Shown piece by piece: positions 46,933-57,410 of a stretch of 64,000 bases of DNA. The DNA is taken from contig BSYO01000038.1 in the NCBI GenBank assembly GCA_033239525.1, positions 5,583,041-5,647,040 of the forward strand. Direction: 5' to 3'. Made by a program: the position numbers and the translations under genes. Each line of letters begins with the position of its first letter. Within the stretch, counting starts at the first letter, position 1. The stretch comes from Nepenthes gracilis. Taxonomy: Eukaryota > Streptophyta > Magnoliopsida > Caryophyllales > Nepenthaceae. The notes beneath the pieces were generated by a model. The model saw only the letters and a program-made list of their open reading frames with translations, did not search any database and was not told the DNA's origin.

Positions 46933-47825
46933 ATGGTGAACACAAGGGCGCAAGCAAGCGAGCCAGCCCGAGATGTAGTCTCACCAAATCAGGACCACGC
47001 CATTGGCGTCATGGTCAACAGGGTAGTCGTTGGAATCCTGACATCTTTCTTCCAAAACCTAGCGGAGCACATGCACAATACAGACAGAATGCTCTAGATA
47101 CTCTACACCGCCTAGGAGCAAGCACAGCTGGGGGCTGCACCAGTGGTGGCCCCTGCACCGGCATCCAGACGAGGGGGCCAAAGAAAAAAAGTTCTAGCCC
47201 GACGGACCGGAAGGCTAACCAGCACCCCTGCACCAGTATCCTCACATGCCCAAAGCGTTTAAGGTGTGAGGAGCACAGAACAAGCTCCACTCCGGATGAT
47301 AGTCCAGAACGAAGGAACCCTAGATACTCCCGGTGAGAATCTAGGCCCCAGGCTCAGGAGGGAGCCTCCCAAGCCACAAGATCAGCCAGAGATAGCAGCC
47401 GACCGGCTGTTGGACAAGCCAGGGAAAGAACGGAGTTGAGGGCATATCTCAACTCTAAGAGATCTGTTAATGCCGTTCCAGCATATCCGAGGCTGGAGAA
47501 AATATGGAACCGCGTTTTCAAATACGACAAGCGCGTAGCCAGTATCGACAGATCCACCTTCACAGTGGATATCTTAAACCATCCTATGCCGACGAAGTTT
47601 AAAATGCCAACCCTTGACTTTTACGATGGGAGTACGGATCATGTTGATCATCTCGCTCACTTCCGCACCCATCTGGGTCTACAAGGGCTGGAGGGCGCAG
47701 CCATGTGTCGCTGCTTCCCCCTCACTCTAAAAGGGGACGCGCACATTTGGTTCTATCATCTCCCCTCAGACTCGATTCGAAGTTTTCAAGAACTTGCGGA
47801 TCTTTTCTTGTCCAAGAACTTGCGG
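46933..47825 (+). pseudogene. Tat-type gag fragment
   Basis: ATG 46933 opens MVNTRAQASEP, then a proline/alanine-rich linker with stops (about 47095, 47110), then from 47560 the conserved capsid of Tat/Ogre elements: LNHPMPTKFKMPTLDFYDGS, DHVDHLAHFRTHLGLQG, AAMCRCFPLTLKGDAHIWFY, LPSDSIRSFQELADLFLSK. At 47826 the frame runs abruptly into LTR D sequence, so zinc knuckle and pol are missing. Stops and a frameshift in the linker show it is dead. Confidence 0.88.
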
Positions 47826-49597
47826 ACTTGGGTGATTTAACTCACCGATTGGGTATCCAAATTTGTTGGATTTAGTGAAATTTCGTTCGCGAAGCCTATA
47901 ACCCTCACCCGGACACCATTTGAGCTTCGATTTGGAGTTAAATGTATAAATTAACTTAGGATTATAGTTACTCATGCCTTTGGTTTGATAAATTTACCGT
48001 TCGATATTCAAAATTTTGAGAATTAATCGATATATGGATTGGTACACTATTCATAAACTCTGTTCATGTACAATGTTCATGGGTACTATTCACCCGAGGA
48101 CATCGAACGATTTTTTACTTAATTTCCTATATTTAATTGCTAATGAAGTGATATGTATCTTTGTACAAGTTCAATTATATAATTTAAAAGTTTCGGTATG
48201 TCCAATTATAAAGAAAATCTGTGTCTGAAAGCTCTCAAAGTCAATTCATTTTTTAACGGTAAGAACTCCTAATCTTCTCTATACTTTCGATATTCATATA
48301 TAAGCTAAGTTATAAAAAGACTGAAACTACAAGTAAGACAATAAGTACATAAATAATTAGAGGAGAATTTGATGAATATGATCTCCTAGGTGGAGATATA
48401 TGTAAAAGGAATCTAATTTGATCTCCTAGATAGAGATATCTGTAAATATAATCTAAAAGAACCTCTCTTTGAAGAATAAGTAACCAAGAAACTAGGACCT
48501 GAATTTATGTTCTGGCGGGTAATGTTCCTAGGCATGTCACTAGTGTGACAGTGGAGACTCAATGAATTGTCCTGGCTGCATGTTGTAGCGGGTGATACTA
48601 TGGACATGCCTTAGGACGTTACGGTGGTAATCGAGAATAACTTAGTATATGGAGTAATACGTGGTCCACCCTGCCTCGTGTCCTCGGGGCGTTAATTTTG
48701 GAGGGTAGATTCTGTTTCTGATCTGGCCATCTGGACGTAATAGAGACCATTCTATTACTATTACTGTTTTTTGTTATATTTTTGCCTTTAATTGTGTAGA
48801 GTGAATACGATCTATCCTTAATTATTCGTCCCATTGACTGGTAGGCTCTACTAGTCTGAGTCTGTAAAGATAAATAATTTTGTTTAATTTAATAAAAGAA
48901 AGAAGTAAATTACACCCCCAGTTTATCTAATCAAGTTCTGTTTATGTATCTTATTCATGTTTATAGGTCTTTCTTTTGCCTTATTATTTATTGCTTTGTT
49001 ATGATGTACTTACTGAGTTAAAGCTCACTCTTGCATTTCTTCCTTCCAGATAAGAGTTACGAGTTGACGTCCGATTAATTAGAGTAAGGCAGGAGATAAG
49101 CTAATGAGATCGATGGGACTCTGAGGACTTATAGTTTTGTATATGTTTAATGTATGAGAATGAAAATAGTTAAGTTAGATTTATATTGTATAAAGGAATG
49201 TAATAGGGTACGTTATGTATTATTGTAGATTTTGTTATACTTCCGCAGGTGGTTGATGTATCTAGTTTTACTTCCGCTATTGCTTGATTATAGATTTGTT
49301 TAATCCTAGATGGCATCTGTTTTAGATCCAACATTGTAGTTGAAGTGTGCTATGTTTGTGCCATTGATGTTATGGCAATGTGGATCCTGTGTTGTGAATA
49401 TATATTGGAGTAATTGAGAAATTTGGATATTTAAATGTTTGTGCATGTCATCTTGACAGGTTGTATTTTTAGTTTTCGTCCAATTGCAGAGAAACTCTAT
49501 TCGATTTTATACAGAATTTTATATTATTAAATTATGGGGCATTAGTTTGATATGTTTATTGACGGAAGTTATTAGGAAAAAATAATCCGTTCCGTCA
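47826..49597 (+). mobile_element. LTR D copy 2, 5'-truncated
   Basis: Matches 23425..25147 closely and extends about 45 bp further, to an LTR end ATCCGTTCCGTCA at 49597. Landmarks: TTTCGTTCGCGAAGCC (47880..47895) and GCTCACTCTTGC with TTCCTTCCAGATAAG near 49023..49053. The GC-rich 5' part is absent. It joins Tat gag on the left and the Gypsy-2 LTR end on the right. Confidence 0.75.
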
Positions 49598-49780
49598 TAG
49601 CCCAGGTGCACGAGTGCCAGATAGGCATTGCCGTTCTGCTTCAAGCACCCAGCAGGCGCCTTTCGCTGACTCTTCCTATGCTCCTGAAATCTAATTTTTT
49701 TATATGAAATAAGTCTAATCTTAATTATATTAATTTAATTATCTCATAATTACTTATGTTAAGGAATTTGGAACCTCACA
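49598..49780 (-). mobile_element. Outer end of the Gypsy-2 5' LTR
   Basis: From about 49605 it aligns with 17970..18141 of the Gypsy-2 3' LTR, including CTGACTCTTC, AATTACTTATGTT and the terminal GGAACCTCACA / GGAACCTCACA. It is followed by GTTAA, the target copy seen at 16067..16071. The rest of this LTR has been lost or displaced by LTR D copy 2. Confidence 0.7.
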
Positions 49781-50196
49781 GTTAAAAGCTTTAATATTTC
49801 ATCATTTTATTTACAATAACTCAATATCAAAACTTACTCATTTAAAATATCCAAGTATGTGGTAAAAATAAAAGAAATCTCAGCCATATGTGCCCATGAG
49901 TACTATATCAAGCGCACATCAAGTATAAAGTATTCTATCCAAACAATACATGAGTGTCTGTATGTGCCGCTATGGCATGAACGTTGTTCCTAAAACATGC
50001 TTGAGTATACTATCATGCACACTTTACGCGGGAAGTTTTTTGCAGGAGATGTACAAATGCATTGCACTTGCACTGATTAGGCGCTAATCCTATTTTTTCA
50101 ATTTCTAATTTCTAATATAAGGCGCTGATCCTCATATGAACCCAAACTATAATAACAATGATGACATAAACATAAATTAAAAAATCTAGCATTACA
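49781..50196 (-). mobile_element. Right part of the Gypsy-3 3' LTR
   Basis: AT-rich stretch starting with GTTAA and ending CATTACA. The following ACTCTCATTTCCTTATAAAA aligns with the ACTCTCCCCCACTTAGGAAA polypurine region of Gypsy-2. It pairs with 15039..16071. Confidence 0.55.
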
Positions 50197-53100
50197 ACTC
50201 TCATTTCCTTATAAAATTTCTTCCTTAAAATTTATTTATCTTATTGGAAAAATAAATGTAGATACTTTTCTAGAATCTTACCATTTCATTCCCCAATTGT
50301 TTTCTCATAAAACAATTTCTCTAGAATTACTTAACAAACAGAATTACTTTGGTAAGTAAAGTTTGATTTTATCTTTCTAAAATATCAACCAAAACTTCTA
50401 CATACATCAAATTCTCATTAATCTCTAACGGTTCATATTTAATGATATACAATGGAGAAGAGAACTTCCAAAGCATTAAAATATAAAATACATCATAAAA
50501 ATCAACCAGATTTAGGGGTAAGACTAATTGATAAAACACTTATCCAAATTAATATAAAATTTTAAATAGCCTGATAAACTTCGGTTTCAACTTTGATTTC
50601 ATTCCAAATCTTGAAATATTTTCCTCAGAGACACTAATCGTACATTGTGAAACTCAAATCAAATCTTTTGCGATCAACGTAGCTATTTTGTCAAATATGA
50701 GCAACAATCAAATGACCCCAAATTTTAATCTTGTCTAATGTTTTTGGATTATATCAAGGTAAAAAGCTTTCCCAATTGATTGGATACTAACATCTCCTTC
50801 CATATAATACCTTAAATGGAGCTATCACAATACTGAACTGATAACTATTTATATACTCTATTTTAACTAATAAAAAATAATTATTCCAATTACCTTGTAT
50901 CTCCAAAATGAACTCTCTTGGCATATCATTTAGAATTCATATCGTTCTCTCCAATTGTTTATCTATCTTTGGGTGAAAAATAGTGTTGAATTTCAGCATT
51001 GCATCCAATTCTCTATACCAACTTTCCATGAATTTAAATATGAATCTCAGGTCTTGATAAAAACCAACTGAAGTTGGAATGCCATGTAAGATCACAATTT
51101 CAATGATATAAAATCATGCCAAACAGTCGTTTAAAAATGGGGTTCTCTTTGGGAGGAAATGTGCCGATTTTGTTAATCATTCCCTAATCTTCTAAATAGA
51201 ATCATGATTCTTCACTATCTTAGGCAATTCCAACACAAAGTCCATTATAATATATTTCCATTTCTAAGTAGAAACATGCAAATGTTGTAAAAACTCTAGA
51301 AGTTTCTAATATTTAGTATTGACTTGTTGACATACAATATATCTTCCCATGAATGGTATACTTAGCTCTCTCGGCTTCATTTAAAATTTTTTCCTTTAAA
51401 TATCCAATATTGGGCAAATAAATATGATCTCAGGATTGAAGAATTCCATCTATTTGAATATTAAAACTCACTTGTGATTCACTATTTAAATTCCTAAGAA
51501 TTTTCATCAAATACGGATTATCCACGTAGAACTCTGTAATTTTCTCCATAATCACAAGTTTTACTTAAAAATATGACAGTTTCATCCTTAAGCCTTGGAA
51601 ACACAAATGAATATTACAATTCTTCATTTCGTTAAGTATCCCCCATTTCTTGATCGCCATGCTTGATGACTTCAAACTCAAAGCATCGCTCACTACAAAC
51701 CCTTATAATTGGAATATACTACAAGTTTCTTTCAATACAAATAATGCCTCAATATGTTTTTAAAGAAAAGACAATTGTGACTAATTCTAAATCAGGTGTA
51801 AGTTTGTTTTGCTTATTAACCTTCAGCTGCTTTAATTTATAGGTGATAATCCTACCATGTTACATTAAAATGCAACCCAATTCTTTTTTCAAAGTATCAT
51901 AATAGATTATAAAACTTCCAATTCTCTAAAAAATTGCTAAAATTGGCACACAAGTCAATTGAATATTTAATTTTTGGAAGTTTGAATTACAGTCATTGTC
52001 CCAATGAAATACTAATTTCTTCTAGGTCAATTGAGTTAAAGGTACCAAAATTTTCTAAAATTTGCACTAAAGTATTTGTAATATCTGGCTAAACTAAGAA
52101 AACTATAAACTTCAATAGCTTTGTTAGTTGTTCTCAGTTAGCAATTTCTTTAATCATTTTTGATTTATTATTATTCCTCCTTTGGAAATAGCTTATCCAA
52201 GAAAGGACACTTCCTTGAATCAAAATTTACACTTCTTCAATTTAGTGAATAACTCGTAGAGTTTGTAGGATAATTTTCAAGTAGACTTCATGATCACTAT
52301 AACTCCTTAAGTAAATCAAAATATTATAAATAAAAACAACTATAATTGATCCTAATACGGCAAAAAAACTTGATTTATGAAGTTCATGAATGTTGAAAGT
52401 ATATTCATTAAACCAAAATGTACCTTCAAAAATTTATAGTGATCATACATTATCCTTAGTGGTAATACCTCGAGCGCAAATTAATCTTGGAGAAAATGTG
52501 TGCTTCCCATGATTGGCCGAACACAACATTAATCCAAGCCAAAGGGCACTTATTCTTAATCATGACCTTGTTAAACTCTTGATAATCTATGTGCAATCAC
52601 ATTGATCTGTCTTTCTTATTCACAAGTAGTATTGGAGCTCCCAGTGGTGATATGCTTCGTATGATGAATTCTTTAGCATATAATTTTTATTACTACTGTT
52701 TTAACTCTCTTAATTAAGATGGGGCTATCCTATATGGAGCTTTTATAATAACTGTGAATATTGGTACAAAATTAATGGCAAATTGAATTTTTCTATTTAG
52801 AGGCAAATTAGAAAATTCTTTTGGAAAGAAATCTTTGAATCCTTTAATCACCAAAATTCACTCGATATGGATGTTATTACTTCTAATAGAAGTAATGTAA
52901 GAAAGATAAGCTAGACGGTCATTTCGTATCAAATGGCATGCATAAAAAGTAAAAATAAAACATGTGGACTCCCTCATGGTATTTCCTTGATTTTAAATGG
53001 TTCCTAACCTAATATGCAAAATAGAGCTTTCTTATCGAAGCAATTGAAGCTTATGTGATATTATACTAACTAATCCATGTCCAAAATAATATCAAACTCA

Positions 53101-53850
53101 TGCATCTCCAACAAAATTAAGTATATAGACAACTAAAACTTGCTAAGCTAAATGGCACATTTCGGATATATAATATCTAATACTGAAGTCTTGTGCACCA
53201 CAGTGAGTACCACCAATTCACAATTTAAAATTTTAGGAGATGAATACAATTTATAAATAAATTAAGTGGCCATAAAAGAATACATAGACTTCAAATTAAC
53301 CAACAGATTTTCCATAGATTCAAAGATTAACACATTACCTTCAACAATTAATAAATTAGTTTGAGTATCTTTTGTTGTCACCATAAAAATCTTCCATGGA
53401 ATAGTAGACTGTGAGCCTTTATGGAAAAGGGCACTTTTTCACCATGTAATCAAATTGAGGACAATTGAAATAAACTCTAAGTTACTTATAGTATGGTCCC
53501 CCTCTATAAGTAACACGGAAAAGATTAAGTTTTACTAAAGTTCATGCTTCGAGAATTTTCATGATTAAGTTTCTTCAAAAAGTATAAGTATCACGGAAAA
53601 TAAAATATTATATTATAACTAAAAATGCTGTAATTATGATAAGAAATGATGAATCATTCTTCAAATGGATGAGAACTAAGAATTATAAAGTTATGTGCAG
53701 AGTTCTTTTCTAAATTAAAGATTGGATCGAGGTTATGATTCAGTGGATAATATATTCTAACATGTATTAGTATATTTAGTGGACCAAAGTAGGGACTCAA
53801 TCTTTGATTGTTCACACCTTTAGTTAAGTAAGGCCTCTCCACTCTGGTCC
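50197..53850 (-). pseudogene. Gypsy-3 gag-pol remnant
   Basis: Minus-strand Ty3/gypsy sequence in the expected order from right to left: zinc knuckle (about 53430..53470), protease (about 53090..53125), reverse transcriptase (about 51950..52960, including the SPLGAPILLVNKKD block near 52615..52660), RNase H (about 51540..51930), integrase (about 50750..51440, with LNDMPREFILEIQGNWNNYF and IAPFKVLYGRRC). It is very AT-rich and full of stops and shifts, older-looking than Gypsy-1. From 52115 rightwards it matches the duplicate fragment at 36433..38160. Confidence 0.8.
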
Positions 53851-53965
53851 TTGAAGAAAATAAATTTTAAGTATATTTTGATAGGTAAGATTAAGAAAGA
53901 ATAAGACAAGAAATTTAAAATAAATCACGTAAGTTTTCCTGCTCACATTTCATTTTATTGCATTT

Positions 53966-53970
53966 ATTAT
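53966..53970. repeat. ATTAT target site duplication of the SIRE-like copia, left copy
   Basis: Identical to 58376..58380. The uninterrupted sequence is seen at about 38290..38300 in the PARL2 block. Confidence 0.95.
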
Positions 53971-55105
53971 TGAAAAAGCACGTTTTGTGCTAACGTGTTT
54001 CGACCCCGAAATCCAAAATACTTATAGCGGAAAATACTTACTTATTTTTTTGTATTATTTTTCTCCCATTAATCCAAAATACTTACTTACCAAAAAAAAA
54101 AAGTATTTCGACCCCGAAAATTATAGCGGAAGCAACAATAAATAATAATAAATATCTAATACACGTAAAAGAAATTTAACACTAGATGCTAACGAGATTA
54201 ACAAGCATGCACGAATTAAATAATCAAGAGCAATAAAAGTAAAGACTCAATTTTTGGTGACGAAGTAAAAACTCGATACCCACGGTATCGAGAAAAACAC
54301 TCCGGGCTTCAACACCCAGGGAAGCAATGCACTATGAAAATCAACTTACAGCCCGGGTAGTAACGACGCACTAACCTAACCGACTTACTCCCCTCACGTG
54401 ATCCCTACCAAGGAACTCCTTGGATTTGCCTGCGGCAAAGGAACCGGACTCCTTCCGGTCTTCACGTCAATCTTCCCTCGAACCACTTGAATTTCCAATC
54501 ACGAACGAGTCTCCTTCTTCACGAACCAAAGTCTCCAACGATGGTAGAAGGATAAAAGTTTTAATGGTGAAAGAAAAAAATAATGGTGAGAAACTCTTTA
54601 GAACATGAAGATCAAAGATGTGTCTTTTGGTTTTCTCAAGAGAAGCTAAATCAATGGAGCATGTAGGGCTTTCTTCTCAAGTTTAGTGGCTTCACCAGAT
54701 GTAAACCAAGGCTATGGCGTGCTTAGGGTTTCAAGAAAATAAGGTATGAATTTATAGTGGAGCCAAAAACGCGTTTGAAAATTCTGCCCGTTGGGTCGGC
54801 GCTCAAACGGGGCTCGAGCGCGCGGCGAGCGGCCGTAAGGTTTCGTGAGAAACCTTGCGGGCGCTCGAGCGGGCCCCCTTCTGGATTTTCGGCTCGAGCG
54901 GTTCTCGAGCTCCTGGCGAGTTGGGGACGTTCTGGATTTTAGGCTCGAGCGGGTATCATCAGAGAGGTGAGCGGGAAGGCTTAGGGCAGGCTCGAGCGAA
55001 TGGAGGGTAGACCGAACGGACTTTAACCCGACAACCCACAACCCGACATCAATACAACAATACATATGGTCACGGAATATGCCAATAAGACAAATGTCTC
55101 TAACA
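53971..55105 (-). mobile_element. 3' LTR of the SIRE-like copia element
   Basis: TGAAAAAGCACG to CTCTAACA, 1135 bp, almost identical to 57411..58375 apart from two indels: a 94-bp LINE tail plus 14-bp duplication near its left end, and about 60 bp at 54800..54860 that the other LTR lacks. It is GC-rich at 54770..54990 (CGCTCGAGCG repeats). Near identity of the two LTRs makes this one of the youngest full insertions here. Confidence 0.95.
54012..54105 (+). mobile_element. LINE-d: 94-bp LINE tail in the copia LTR
   Basis: Flanked by the 14-bp direct repeat TTTCGACCCCGAAA (53998..54011 and 54106..54119). It carries TTTTTCTCCCATTAATCCAA, ACTTACTTACC and an A run, the 3' end of LINE-a. The partner LTR at 57411 shows the empty site. 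Confidence 0.9.
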
Positions 55106-55125
55106 ATCTCCCCTTTAGCAATTCC
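55106..55125 (-). other. Polypurine tract of the SIRE-like copia
   Basis: Minus strand reads AAAGGGGAGAT directly before the LTR start TGTTAGAG. Confidence 0.85.
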
Positions 55126-55533
55126 GTGACAAAACTCAGAAAATAAATAAATACAAGTGAATCACGGGTTCAAACACCACCGAGATAGAACCCGTGTACA
55201 TGAAAACCTACGCCTAGTGATACAAAAGAGATAAAAAAAAATATAAATAGCTATACGAGAGCTGCTGAGGCGATGTGATGAAAACTTGCTTGACGGCCTG
55301 TGTAACTTCAATTTCCTGATCAAGCAAGGTTAGTACCAACAAGGCAAAAAATAATAACACATAACAGCATGCATGGTACATAAGCATGAGAAGCTACAAC
55401 AATGTAACATACACCAATTCTCCCCCTAACAAATATAATCGATACTCCCCCTAACAGTAATAATAAACTGAAATAACGTGAAAATAACAAAAACACCGCT
55501 CCGTCTCCCCTAAGCTCCCCCTATCAAATTGAA
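55126..55533 (-). other. Non-coding 3' region of the SIRE-like element
   Basis: About 400 bp between the gag remnant and the polypurine tract. It contains several C-rich CTCCCCCTAA stretches (G-rich on the minus strand) and no ORF. Protease, integrase, reverse transcriptase and RNase H would be expected before this point and are absent. Confidence 0.6.
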
Positions 55534-56355
55534 TCAAGTCTCCCCCTTTTTGTCACGAATGGCCAAGGGGTAATTTAACTCACTTTTCTTAATCCGAACT
55601 TGTCTCCCCGAATTCACTTTCTGGCTTAGCCTTTTAACTTGTCCATTCAATTTCTGAATGTGATCAACGAGTTTATTCATTTTTGGCCCTTGCCTTTGAT
55701 TGTACAAAAAATTTATGGTGTAATACCGTGGACGAATGTGACCTACTTTCCCACATGCATGATAGGTAGGCATAAACATAGGGGTGGAAGAATTGTTCAT
55801 AGCCTTGTGATTACCTAGATTAGATGAGCCAAATCTGTTATTCACACGTTGAGGCACGGTCTTGATGACTTTGGGTGTGTGGGCATGATTATGTGAAATT
55901 TTCGTAGCGGGAATAAACACAGTTTTAGGTTTCACATCAGTTTGTACAAAATTCGCAACATACCCCAAACCCTGTTTATTTTCACCAATTTTTCCCAACC
56001 CGAGCATATGATCTAATTTAGTAGACCCATTTAAGAATTGTTTCAAATCTTTTCGAGAGGCCTCAAGTTCAGATTCTAAAGTTGTTATTTGCTTAGTAAA
56101 TGAGACTTTCAGATTCTCAATGTCTTGGGTTTTAGAATCTAACTCGGATTGAAGAGATACATTTCCTTTTTCCAAATCAATGATCCTACCATTTAGGGTT
56201 CTATTTAATTTTTTTACTTTCAAACATTCCCTAAACAGTTTATCATATGCTTCTTGAAGGCCATCAAATTCAGCTTCTGACTCGACCTTAGAGTCATCCG
56301 ATTGATTGATATTCTCTACAACATTGTCACACATAGTGGTCATAAAAGCCATGTA
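55534..56355 (-). pseudogene. SIRE-like gag, C-terminal coiled coil and second zinc knuckle
   Basis: Open for 272 residues on the minus strand from 56352. Acidic start, then a coiled-coil stretch rich in leucine and lysine (residues about 30..105, for example LNRTLNGRIIDLEKGN and LESELEASRKDLK), the conserved LGLGKIGENKQGLGYV, and a zinc knuckle of the form CGKVGHIRPRYY in which the last cysteine is tyrosine. This extension of gag is typical of SIRE/Maximus-type copia elements. It ends RDKKGET-stop shortly before the polypurine tract, with no pol. Confidence 0.85.
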
Positions 56356-56381
56356 CTTGACGGGCCATCGTCAGAACATTT

Positions 56382-57367
56382 TTAATCCTCTTCTTCTTCG
56401 TCATTACTAAGGGTCACATTAGCTTTAAATGCTTGACCTTGTTGGCGTTTAAGGTTCGGACATTCAGCCCGATAGTGGTCAAAGCCTTTACACTCATGAC
56501 ATTGGACGCCTTGGATAGTTTTCGATTTGGAGTCCTTACTCTCACGTCGGTCCTTCTCAAATTTATGTGATCGTTTTACGTCCACATCCAGTTTTTCTGA
56601 TGAAGAGTTATTTTTCTTTAAGAATTTTTTAAAATTCTTAACAAATTATGCAAAATCATCATCACTACATGATTCTTCATCGGAGTCTCGATTTCGCTCT
56701 TCCCTACTTGATTTTAGGGCAAGTGATTTATTCTTCTTTGATTGTGGCAATGTGTGCTCATAAGTTTGTAGAGACCCTACAAGTTCTTCTATTTTCAATT
56801 TATCTAAATCTTTACTTTCTTCAATGGCAGTAACTTTAGGTCTAAAGCGTTCAGGCAAAGATCGAAGGACTTTTCTCACAATCCTATTTTTCGGGATTCG
56901 TTCTCCTAAATTAAATGTAGAATTTACAATATCATTCAATTAAGCATAGAACTCATCAAAGGTCTTATCATCTTTCATTTTTATTTCTTCGAATCTAGTG
57001 GTGAGCATTTGCAATTTTGAATTTTTTACTAGTTTCGTGTCTTTGTGGGTAATTTCAAGAATATCCCATGCATCTTTAGAAGTCTCACACATTGAAATCC
57101 GTTTAAACTCATCGGGAGACACAGCCATAAAAATAGCAAGCAACCCCTTACTATTCCAATTACATGCATCAAGTTCCTCTTTGGTCCATGAAGATAGGGC
57201 TTTGGTTCGTTGCCCGAGGAACTAGTGGGTGGAGTCCACCCAACTTGGGTACGTGCCCAAACACGCTTATCTAGAGATTTTAAGAAGGCTCTCATCCGAA
57301 CCTTCCAATAGGCATAGTTACTCCCATCAAAGAAGGGAGGAACGAAAATCGATCCACTTGTATACAT
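56382..57367 (-). pseudogene. SIRE-like gag, N-terminal and capsid part
   Basis: From ATG 57367: FVPPFFDGSNYAYWKVRMR and RAFLKSLDKRVW (the usual opening of copia gag), a one-base shift near 57200, then LLAIFMAVSPDEFKRISMCE, AWDILEITHKDTKLVKNSK, LGERIPKNRIVRKVLRSLPE, LKIEELVGSLQTYE, a serine/acidic stretch, and an intact zinc knuckle CHECKGFDHYRAEC (about 56460..56500). In-frame stops at 56940, 56643 and 56382 are the only other breaks, so decay is light compared with the gypsy elements. Confidence 0.9.
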
Positions 57368-57397
57368 CTAGATCGGGGGTTGCGGATCGGGGTAAGT

Positions 57398-57408
57398 CTC
57401 TGATACCA
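57398..57408 (-). other. Primer binding site of the SIRE-like copia (initiator tRNA-Met)
   Basis: Minus strand TGGTATCAGAG, an exact plant initiator-Met site, two bases inside the 5' LTR. Confidence 0.95.
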
Positions 57409-57410
57409 AT

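Noticed and set aside
54712..55065. 117-residue minus-strand ORF in the SIRE-like LTR, with a 118-residue counterpart at 57979..58335
   Set aside because: Both lie in the GC-rich block of the LTR, starting just beyond the TATA box. Low complexity (Arg/Ser/Pro) and no known LTR-encoded protein; treated as chance.
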